NCBI GenBank assembly: GCA_963920635.1
Contig: OY987302.1
Span: 34,695,278-34,759,277, forward strand
Direction: 5' to 3'
From: Pseudeuparius sepicola
Taxonomy: Eukaryota > Arthropoda > Insecta > Coleoptera > Anthribidae
Length of the DNA: 64,000 nt
Within the stretch, counting starts at the first letter, position 1; each line of letters starts with the position of its first letter. This document shows positions 55,465-64,000 of the stretch, piece by piece. Under the pieces are notes generated by a model. The model did not search any database. It had not been told where the DNA came from and was given only the letters and a program-made list of their open reading frames with translations. Position numbers and translations under genes: made by a program.

Positions 55465-56740
55465 CAATTGCAATTACCTAACCGGGCCAAAGCCAAAAGT
55501 GCCCGTTTTTGCCTTTCCTAAGGATCCAGTTTTGAGGGCAAAATGGGTGCAAGCCGTAAAAAGGGCTGACTTTGTAGTCAAGAAATATTCTAAGGTATGT
55601 TACATTTTTGATATATTTTTCATAAAGCTTCGGGTTATTGTAGGTCTGTGAACAACACTCTTTAACGCAAGACATTGAAAGGGAGACTACGTGTGTTGTA
55701 GAATCGACTGGTGAAACTTTACGTGCACCTTTAAAAATTCCACGTTTATATAAAGGTTTTAAATTTTTATGGCTAGTTAATTTCATTATATTTTTACAAA
55801 ATATACTTACTTTTCTAGGTGCAATACCTTGTACGTTACCAGGTTGCCCAAGTTATTTGTCCAAATCAAGCACGGGTCGTAGGGAAGGTTTCGAATCAAA
55901 AAACAAAAAATTGAACTTGGACAGGTTGAAAAAGCCATAGCCGAAAGCGTTGAGAGTTGTGAAGCTTAAAAGTCTGTAAAATCGTATTGATTGTTGTACG
56001 TCTGTGAACAACACTTTTTAACACAAGACATTGAAAGGGAGACTACGTGTGTTGTAGAATTGACTGGTGAAACTTAACGTGCACCTTTAAAAATTCCACA
56101 TTTAGCTAAAGGTTTTAAATTCTCATGGCTAGTTAATTTCATTATATTTTTACAAAATATACTTACTTTTTTAGGTGCAATACCTTGTACGTTACCAGGT
56201 TGCCCAAGTTATTTGTCCAAATCGAGCACGAGTCGTAGGGAAGGTCCCGAATAAAAAAAAACAAAAAATTGAACTTGGACAGGTTGAAAAAGCCATAGCC
56301 GAAGGCGTTGAGAGTTGTGAAGCTTACAAGTCTGCAAAATCGTACTCAAACATTGAGGAAGCGTATTCAAAATTTGTGATATGGCCGAGTGGCATAGTCG
56401 CTGGTTAAAGGCGAAAACAAATTCTCATATTTGCTTTTTTTATGTAATAGAAGAACCTAAGCCAAGAATAAATTGTTGTGTTTTTCTAGAACAATGTGAA
56501 CGTAATTTCCTACAATACACTAATACTTCTAAATTTAAAATATTACACAAGGATAAAACTGTTTTTCTTATGGTTGATGAAATCCATTTAAAACCATTCA
56601 TGGATTACCAAGGAGGGAATATTACTGGTGCAGCATTTAACGAAACAGAATGTGCAACTACCGCCCACTTGTCTATGCTATATAGTTTATTATCCACGTA
56701 TTAAAGATGTTGTTCACATTTTACCAGTAAAGCTTACATA
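55465..56740 (+). pseudogene. P-like transposase gene with THAP domain, exon duplication
   Basis: First partial exon (about 55,465-55,594): KVPVFAFPKDPVLRAKWVQA, a THAP core, then a SKV donor at TCTAAG|GTATGT. Exon 2 (55,644-55,755): VCEQHSLTQDIERETTCVVE (His in C-x2-H kept, Phe lost). Exon 3 (from 55,819): GAIPCTLPGCPSYLSKSSTG. Exons 2 and 3 are repeated at 56,000-56,111 and 56,175-56,375; the acceptor before the second exon 2 is TAC instead of TAG. Exon 4 (from 56,450): HKDKTVFLMVDEIHLKPFMD, YQGGNITGAAF, then after a frameshift KDVVHILPVK, the catalytic-core start of P-like transposases with its first Asp. The C-terminal half is absent. Frameshifts make it a pseudogene. Confidence 0.8.
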
Positions 56741-56755
56741 CATTTATTAAAAAGG

Positions 56756-57600
56756 TTATACAGGGTGTATCTTTGATAGGTACAGAAATTTTAACCACGT
56801 AATCGGGGACGTTCATAAAACCGAAAAATGAAAAAAAAAATTTTTTAATCGATGTTTAGAAAATGGGGCAAATCAATCTTTATCCGTGCTCAATGCACGC
56901 CGCTGGATCGTCACTAGAAGCGCTTAGAGGGGAGGTCTAACCTCTCCCTAGGAGATGGAGGGGAATAACGTTAGATTAGGAAGGGGAATACCGCGACGTT
57001 GCCGCATGCCAGAGTGGAATAAATCTGCTTGCAGAATTAGGTACCTAGGTACCTTTGAAAATTACTGCTGGTAGGTATCCACGTTTTTTTTATGATGTCG
57101 GTTGCTGTGACGAACTGTTTATTGCTTTCTTCACAGGCGACACAATAATTTAACAAACACGTCAGTTTTTATCACTTTACTGTTATTTTAAGTCCCTAGG
57201 CAGCAGAAATGTATCCGAGCGCCGCTCGGAGAAGTCATTGCTAGAAAACTCATTGCTGATTTCACACTCATAATTTTTTGACAAGTCTTTTGTGGAGTAG
57301 GTATCTACCTACCTATCTATTTTACAACTGATTTTCAGGCCGCAATTTTTTTATACTAATAATTAGCCATCTCTTGGGACACCTTGGGATAATAAATTTC
57401 TGATCGGCAATCAACTGAATAAAGTATTTGTTTTAAAAGTCAAAAAATTGACACTTTCAAACTTCTAAAAAGTCAGAAATGTCGATATTACATACATGGT
57501 TGTAAATAAAAAATTATTCGGTTCCGAAAATAGTTGGGGAAGACTGTCAAATTGGCGTGCTTATCATTTCCGCATTTTTTAACCCTTTGCCGTTTCGGAA
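56756..57600. other. AT-rich stretch, one CAGGGTGT end
   Basis: TATACAGGGTGTATCTTTG at 56,757 resembles the ends of the CAGGGTGTCC family. No partner end or gene was recognised. A similar lone end is at 34,358. Confidence 0.3.
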
Positions 57601-60039
57601 CTCTCTCAAGTTAATTCCTTACCATTGCTCTTACTTTTCGTAAAAACTTGGTGGCGAAATGTCGCGTAATGTCCCCAAAAACCGAAAAACAGCGACTCCT
57701 GGTGAATTTAAGCTTCTGCGAGCCCTTGACTACTGCCCGACATTCCTTCGCCGAGATTCGCCAGGCGCGGGCATATGACGTTGGCGTCGGGCGCTGGCGT
57801 CCGACGCCAACTTCACACAAAAACGACGCCGCGCCGAATCGCGCAATAATTACAATTACGAATGAATTCACTGGCACTGATTCACTCGATTTTGCTCCAT
57901 TTCCACGCCGCCCGGCCCGGCCGACCTACTAAATTACAGCTGGGCGAGGAGCGCAAGCGCGGGGCGCCACTTGACATCGACACTACAGGTGATCCCCACT
58001 ACTCACAACTTGTGCGCGATATTAGCCAATCGCGGCTCGCGGCCCCTACTTCTCTCATGGCGGCGCTACTATGTTGCCAAGTGTGCTGAAAATTTACCTG
58101 ATTTAGTAATTTAATTCCCTATAAATTTAATTGTGTAGTGGATTTTTACATGGATTTACCCGTTTTTGTGCATAATAATTATACGAGATAGTAGATTAAC
58201 TTATAACGAATGAAACCCCGTATAAATCCGCGAAAATAAAAAATCGGATTTAAGGGACTTTAAGTCAGTTTGGGGACATGTCGGCATAAACGGCAACACC
58301 GAATAGTGGTATGGGGGAAAGCTTGTGCGCACGCACGCCGTCTCCGTCACCGTACCGCCGCGCCGTAGCCGACGCGCTAGTCGAAGATCGTCCGTCCGAT
58401 TATGAGATTTAACAGCTGATTGATATCGATCCGCGTCCGCCTGTAATTTTTGGGAGCGCCAGCTTCAACAAGCAATTTATTATTATACAGAATGCCTTAC
58501 GTGTGGCTATTCTGTGGTTGGGGTATAACAATTCTGTTTCCAAAACGTGGACGCGTATGCAAACGTCGCGTCTTGCTAACCGATATTGTTCCGTTGCTTT
58601 GCTTTGTTTTACGAACTGTCGTCGGAAGTGAACCTGCTTCTGTACATTTTTCCAGATCCGTTCTCCATTTTTTGGACCAGCAGTGATGTCCAAACCTGTT
58701 GCAATTGCCGCTACGAATTTTCAGTGAAATAACAAGTGATTTTTTCATATTTCCGTTAAGAAATGCAGTATTAAACGTTCGCGGCCTTCGTATGAAAACA
58801 GTGCTAGATAGGTTCCTACTAGGTACCCCAATTACGCGCGAGGATAAAAGAAGCAGTTTCAAGGGTTCGCGAAAATTCGGGTTTTATTAGACGCATACGG
58901 TATGGATCTAATTGTACAATCCACCTAGTCGAGTCCCCGTTGGAATAAATCAGCTGAGGGAAACCGAGACGTCCCTAATATTTGGAATCGCGCCGCTTTA
59001 AGTGTGCAGTGAAAAAAAACAAGTGTTTTTTTCGTATTTCCGTAAAAAGAGACTACGCAGTGTTGTACCTTCGCGACCATCGTATAAAAACAGTGCCACT
59101 AGTTAGGTAGGTACTTAGTGCTTTATGTGATTTTGTGAAGATTTTTGGATAGTATCTAAACACAAGAAAATAGTAAAAATAATCGATGCATCTGAAAGGT
59201 AGGCTTTTTCATGCTATTCGTCGAGCTATTCGCTAAAAGAACCTTTAAGGAGTTGTCCAAAAATTATTTATTTATTTATTTAATCTCCACCGAGATCTCC
59301 ACATACACCAAATGATACATGGTTGCGTCAATATTCTTCAAATATTGCGAAAAAGCGATTCGACTGGCAACCAGTTACCTAGTGCTTCTTGTGATTTTCG
59401 AGAGGTATTTTGGATAACATAAGAAAGGAGTACGACACCCGCAAGGAAAATCATCCAGGCATCCGAAAGGTAGCTTTTTGCATGCTATTCGCTAAAAGAA
59501 CCATTAAAGATTTGGGTAATTTTTTACCTTGCGTACCGGTCGCCGATTTTCTTGATTTTTTCCAAATATACGTATTTTGGGCCGCAGATCACGAAAATCA
59601 CAACCAAAATTGGGGCAAACGCTTATTTTCCAAGATATAAGCGTTTAAAGCAGCGTTGTCAAAGGTCAGTGTTTAATGAATTTTTATTAAAATTTTACGA
59701 TCAATCTTCTTGTTAATATTATAATTACCTAATATCTATTAAAAACACATAAGTAAATTATTAATTTTTAAATAAAACTGCAAGAATCCGTGAGAACACA
59801 CAACTTTGGTTAATGATCAAAACTAAATTAGGTCTCCGAAAACCGGTTCAGAACTGCTGTTGGAACAAACCCTTCGTGAACCCTAAGTTTATGTTTTGTG
59901 ATTTGAAGTTGGATATTTATGAGCGAGTAAGTTGGTAATAACAGTGACGCGCGCGAATCACAGCCCACTTTTCAATTTTAAATATATTTCCGCCATATTT
60001 TGAAATTATTCTTGTATATTTAATTTTTGATAAACAAGA
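57601..60039. other. GC-rich patch and diverged local duplications
   Basis: 57,640-58,080 and 58,300-58,450 are CpG-rich, with a palindrome near 57,781 (GTTGGCGTCGG...CCGACGCCAAC). Open frames there overlap on both strands and show no family. 58,740-58,840 and 59,030-59,140 are diverged copies (TTTCCGT, ATCGTATAAAAACAGTGCC), as are 59,185-59,250 and 59,455-59,510 (GAAAGGTAG..TTTTTCATGC). This could be a promoter and 5' exons of an unidentified gene, but I cannot show it. Confidence 0.3.
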
Positions 60040-60600
60040 TGAATTTAACCGAGTATCTGGGTTTGTTAATGAATATTGACAACTTTATTCGATATTTGGT
60101 AGATTTGGAAGTTTTCAAAAGCAATATACAATGTGACAATTGTGGAAAAAGTGTCGATTTAAATATAAAAACACTCAAGTATAGGTGCCGAAAAATAAGA
60201 TCAACAAAAAAAGGAAAGCTTGAGTGTGGATTTTTCAAAAGTGCTAGGCACGGCACTTTTTTCTTCAAATTTGAAAATTGAAGAAATTGGTTTGTTCGTA
60301 GGTTATTTTTTATTAACACCGCACCCACGAACTAAACTGCTTCAAAGAGAAGTTTCAATTAGTTGTCGAACAGTTGTTGACTGGACTAATTATTGCCGAC
60401 AAGTAAGTAAAATTTATTACATCACTTATTTTCTCGTTGAAATGTTTTTTTTTTTCAATAAAGATAAGCTATAGGTATAATTTTAAATTGTAGGTGTGTG
60501 AAGAGTGGTGTTTAGTTCACATTGAAAAAAAAATTGGTGGTCCTGGTAAGATTGTGAAAATTGATGAAGCCAAGATTATGGCGTGTATGCCGTTACTAGT
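60040..60600 (+). pseudogene. Merlin/ISXO2-like transposase, N-terminal exons
   Basis: Exon 1 (60,040-60,402) starts MNLTEYLGLLMNIDNF, with a zinc-ribbon-like part (IQCDNCGKSV...YRCRK...ECGFF) and the SARHGTFF block. A one-base frameshift in a T-run near 60,260 leads to IEEIGLFVGYFLL and CRTVVDWTNYCRQ. The intron 60,403-60,493 has GTAAGT...TTGTAG borders. Exon 2 gives VCEEWCLVHIEKKIGGPGKI and VKIDEAK, the first part of the IS1595/ISXO2-type DDE domain used by Merlin transposons. The protein then ends (ACMPLL) and the rest of the domain is missing; a foldback element begins 55 bases later. In animals this family also exists as domesticated genes. Confidence 0.8.
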
Positions 60601-61429
60601 TTTTCCTTTTTGTTAACTTTGAGTGTTTGCCCAATATCACCTTTTCTTGTATATACAGGGTGTCCCGTAAGTCATGGTCCAAACGGAAATGGGTGATAGG
60701 GAACGTCATTTGAAACAAGAAAAACCCCATATGTTGTTATCCAATTCTTTACCGTTTTCGTGATTCAGGGCGTTGAAGTTTTGGAGAATAATTGGTTTTT
60801 TTACAATATCTTCGTAACCGTTTGAGATATTTGCAAAAACTCTGGTACACAATAGTATCCTGTTAGTTGGCATAGTTTGGCAAATGTTCATGTCCCAAAG
60901 CAAGCCAGTGGCGGAGATAGAGGGGAGGAGGGTCCATTAATTAAAGAAAAAACTTAGTATGGCCCTGTGCACAATTTAATTTGAATGCATTTTTAGATAG
61001 GCGACTTCATTTCCCACAAAAATTGTTTCTTCCTTTTTTTTACGTACCTGTCGCCATTTCATTGCAATTTTTATTTTTTTGATTTAAGTTAAAGTTTTCA
61101 TGAAAAATCACCGAAAATTTTTGATAGACAAGGAAGGGCATAAGAATGAAAAAAACGACCCACTCATCAAAATAAAATGATTTTTATTGATAAACTTGTT
61201 TGGTTAGGCCAATATTTTTGTAAATAACACTGTGTTTACCTAATTAATATGTTTTTAAGAAATTTCTGTCACATTTTTCCGCAAAATCTTATCAAAATTA
61301 ATGAGATGTCATAATTATTTGTTTAATATTTTTTATAAAAGATGCTCAAAATGTCCCCCTTCCATCCTTATGCATAGTCTACATCGACGAAGGCCCTAAG
61401 GTTCGTTAGTTCTGTTTTGTTGTGTTGCA

Positions 61430-61520
61430 TTCTGTTCCATAAACTTGTTCTTTTAGATAACCCTATAAAAAGAAATCTATGTGGTTAAGATCTAGCGAAC
61501 GTGGTGGTCACTGTACACTC
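61430..61520 (-). pseudogene. Mariner-like transposase fragment, left arm
   Basis: On the minus strand the left arm encodes the same P-P-R-S...D-L-N-H-I-D-F-F-L block as the right arm, followed by GYLKEQVYGT-like residues. It is a mirror copy and too short to function. Confidence 0.6.
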
Positions 61521-61609
61521 CCCCCTCGACCCAGCCATCTTGCAGGGTATGTATTGTTAAAGAACTACCGCACACATTGGTAATACTTAGTGTGGTGGCG
61601 CACCATCAT

Positions 61610-61915
61610 GTTGGAGACACACATATTTCTGCGTACAACTAGTGGTACATCTTCCAACAAACTAGGCTGGGTCGAGGGGGGAGTGTACAGTGCGGCCACC
61701 ACGTTCGCTAGATCTTAACCACATAGATTTCTTTTTATAGGGATATCTAAAAGAAAAAGTTTATGGAACAGGATGCAACACTGAGAAAATGCTTCGGGAG
61801 AGGGTAGGAATAGCGGTGGAGGAAATAAAACAGAATGAACGAACCTTAGGGCGAATTAAATATAGTTTCCTTCGTCGATGAAGGATGGAAGGAGGACATT
61901 TTGAGCATATTTTAT
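61610..61915 (+). pseudogene. Mariner-like transposase C-terminal fragment, right arm
   Basis: Plus strand shows RPPRSLDLNHIDFFL, a stop where Trp is expected, then GYLKEKVYGT. This is the P-P-x-S-x-D-L-N-P-I-(D/E)-x-x-W motif around the last catalytic acidic residue of Tc1/mariner-related transposases, consistent with the TA duplications of this element family. RMEGGHFEHIL, which resembles the C-terminal end of such proteins, follows near 61,885 in another frame. The N-terminal two thirds are missing. Confidence 0.75.
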
Positions 61916-62587
61916 AAAAAATATTTAACAACTAATTATGACATCTCATTAGTTTTAATAAGATTTTGCGGAAAAATGCGACAAAAATCTCTTAAAGCAT
62001 ATTAATTAGTTAAACACCCTGTAATTTCAAAAAATATTGGCCTAACCAAACAAGTTTATCAATAAAAATTACTTCATTCTGATGAGTGGGTCGTTTTTTC
62101 ATTCTTCTGCCTTTCCTTGTCTATCAAAAATTTTCGGCGATTTTTCATGAAAACTTTAACTTAAATCAAAAAAATAAAAATTGCAATGAAATGGCGACAG
62201 GTACGTAAAAAAATAAAGAAACAATTTTTGTAGGAAATGAAGTCGCCTATCTAAAAATGAATTCAAATTAAATTGTGCACAGGGCCGTACTAAGTTCTTA
62301 AATTAATGGACCCTCCTCCCCTCTATCTCCGCCACTGGTTTGCTTTGGGACACGGAAATTTCCCAAACTATGCCAACTAACAGGAAACTATTGTGTACCA
62401 GAGTTGTTGCAAATATCTCAAACGGTTACGAAAATATTGTAAAAAAAAAACAATTATTCTCCAAAACTTCAACGCCCTATCACGAAAACGGTAAAGAATT
62501 GGATAACAACATATGGGGTTTTTCTTGTATCAAATGACGTCCCCTATCACTCATTTCCGTTTGGACCATGACTTACGGGACACCCTG

Positions 62588-63563
62588 TATAGCATGTAAA
62601 GGTTGGAATAAATTCGTTAAAATGTTGTAAAATGTTGTAAAACTGTGCGATTTAAAAAAAAACGCTTCGACACGTCCAACATAATTTTAAAAGGCACATA
62701 TTTTGACATATTTGTCGTTCTTGTACAGTCATCATCATTTTACCGAATTTATTGCAACCTTTACATGCTCGCTGTATATGACAAAAAAATTCAAGTTGAA
62801 TTTTGAGCTTTTAGGGATCAGCCCTGCTTGGTTTGAAAGTAATTTTTGACATAATTATGTATGTTCCCTAATTGCAACCTAATGAAAAAAATGGTGAGAG
62901 TAAAAGAAACAATGTGTATCTAAATAATATTTATTATAAAATGTTTACTATTTTGTTACATTATTTTCCTAGAAAATTGTCTAGTTGTCATAGGCATTAT
63001 AATTGACATGGATAAATAGATAGTAGTTAAAAAAAGTACACTAGAAGTCAATACCGTCTTAAAACTATAATAATAGTAAATAAATTACAAACCAAATTAA
63101 ATTGGTTTTAATTTGAGATCTGTGAATTTCTGTCCAAGTATTTTCATGACATCACCATGGCCTCTCGATGGATTTTTGTATACAGAATAATTTTCTTTCA
63201 CAAACAATGCAAAACCTAAAATAATTAATACAATTTCATAGTTAATTTTTTCAAAGGGCAATACTATCCTAATTACTAGGCAAAGCAAATAATAAAAATA
63301 TAATTGTTCCCCAGCAATTTTGTAAACAAATTACTCTTTATTTTTATTGCTAAATAAAATAGTTACACATTAAGTTGGTTTATAAGAATGAACTTTTTGC
63401 CATAATTGACAGTTGTTTTACAATGGGTGCCTTTGCCAGACAAACACAGAATTTGACATTGCATTTGTTGTTGGTGTTCACTGTTGTGTTAAGTAATGTC
63501 AAGAAATGTAGGCATGAACATTTTTTATTTTTTTTTCACATTATCCATGTACAATGCATAGTG
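62588..63563. other. AT-rich stretch, nothing recognised
   Basis: No gene or clear repeat found. The short open frames at 63,097-63,288 and 63,375-63,587 show no family features. Confidence 0.3.
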
Positions 63564-63565
63564 TA

Positions 63566-63855
63566 CAGTGGCGGACAATATATTTAGGACGATCTGAAGC
63601 AGTTTTTCTTCAATTCGAGGCGAGCTCTCGCCCACCTGGCAACACCGCATGTGGCCGGTTTTTTGCATAAATATTTGCGGAAAAATTATTGGTAAAATAA
63701 TGTTGGCTAATAGATTGACCAAAAATGGAATTAGACATACATTTTTTTACAAAATGCGAGGAATTTGAATGGCAAAAAACACATTTTTCCGTTTTTAGAT
63801 CAAACTTTAAGGCAATATTCTTTTAATATTAATTTTTTCGCAAAATTCAACTTAC
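63566..63855 (+). mobile_element. Possible Tc1-like element end
   Basis: TA followed by CAGTGGCGGACAATATATTT resembles the terminal repeat of Tc1-like elements with CAGTGGCGGACAAAA ends. The opposite end is not visible, so the extent is unknown. Confidence 0.35.
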
Positions 63856-64000
63856 AGTTGAAAATAATTTAATTGCCAAAGCCAATAACATTAAATATTT
63901 GGGAATTACAATAGACAGTTCACTTGAGATGGGATAAACATATGGATGACTTGGTGAGAAAGGCAAGACATTTGGTAACAAGATTTTATTTTCTTAAAAC
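63856..64000 (+). pseudogene. Non-LTR reverse transcriptase fragment, runs off window
   Basis: KANNIKYLGITIDSSL, then after a one-base shift HLRWDKHMDDLVRKARHLVT and RFYFLK, the segment after the palm in Jockey/I-group reverse transcriptases (same region as 40,215). The element continues beyond base 64,000. Confidence 0.8.

Larger units (their letters stand above)
60656..62587. mobile_element. 1.93-kb CAGGGTGTCC foldback, TA duplication
   Basis: Ends CAGGGTGTCCCGTAAGTCAT and ATGACTTACGGGACACCCTG beside TA. Inverted arms extend almost to the centre (about 61,590), so nearly the whole element is a palindrome. Both arms carry pieces of the same transposase C-terminus. Differences between arms are small indels and substitutions. 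Confidence 0.9.

Noticed and set aside
56378..56420. tRNA-Ser/Leu-like GGCCGAGTGG in the P-like gene
   Set aside because: It has no box B or pairing arms, so the box A resemblance is probably chance.
1..64000. CRISPR array, bacterial operon or phage
   Set aside because: Spliced genes, TATA-box promoters, LTRs and eukaryotic transposons exclude a prokaryotic source. The repeats at 6240-6840 are tandem without spacers.

Overview
This is an AT-rich eukaryotic window, almost certainly insect. Spliced exons with GT/AG borders, THAP zinc fingers, P-like, hAT, Harbinger, mariner-like and Merlin/ISXO2-like transposase remnants, an env-carrying Gypsy element and a Polinton/Maverick are an arthropod-style repeat set. 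I cannot name the species. I found no confident single-copy host gene: nearly everything recognisable is mobile-element derived, mostly broken and deeply nested.

1-29,098: an env-bearing Ty3/Gypsy retrotransposon, entered in its pol gene. Reverse transcriptase lies at 315-1325; RNase H, integrase, a decayed envelope-like gene, an extra 3' ORF, a polypurine tract and the 3' LTR lie at 22,458-29,098. Between RT and RNase H sits a 21.1-kb Polinton-type element (1326-22,457), bounded by a perfect 6-bp duplication (GATGTA) and AGTAG...CTACT ends. It is palindromic: each arm carries terminal repeat, tRNA-like motifs, a GNAT-like gene and a protein-primed family B DNA polymerase gene reading inward. 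The right arm (16,682-22,457) is compact. The left arm is broken by a 7.2-kb repeat-rich block (4504-11,725), a solo LTR of the same Gypsy family as the host element (12,172-13,758, CGTG duplication) and a 0.8-kb MITE (14,072-14,868, TTTCA duplication). No Polinton integrase, ATPase, protease or capsid gene is recognisable.

29,099-37,290: intergenic repeats: a Harbinger-type element with a MADF-like ORF, a CACTG-ended element rich in subterminal repeats, a GTGCGGAAAAG palindrome and a CAGGGTGTCC inverted-repeat element.

37,293-43,910: a two-exon THAP domain, a MITE with an 8-bp duplication, and a nest: an outer element with AAAAGGGCGAA motifs contains a non-LTR fragment and a hAT relic; the hAT contains a second hAT-like element, which contains a foldback, which contains a 29-bp hairpin insertion.

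44,700-56,760: two P-like (THAP9-like) transposase loci, one on the minus strand (THAP exon 51,674-51,826; transposase fragment 45,903-46,543) and one on the plus strand (55,465-56,740, with an internal exon duplication), among further CACTG-ended and long-TIR elements.

56,760-64,000: a GC-rich stretch, a Merlin/ISXO2-like transposase gene, a 1.93-kb foldback with mariner-like transposase remnants in both arms, a possible Tc1-like end and a non-LTR reverse-transcriptase fragment running off the window.

The signal I find least explained is a set of three tiny hairpins (26, 29 and 36 bp), each flanked by a perfect 7-bp direct repeat (34,306-34,345; 42,224-42,266; 43,517-43,566). In the second and third, the interrupted sequence is independently known, from sister repeat arms and from a hAT coding motif, and matches removal of hairpin plus one repeat copy.
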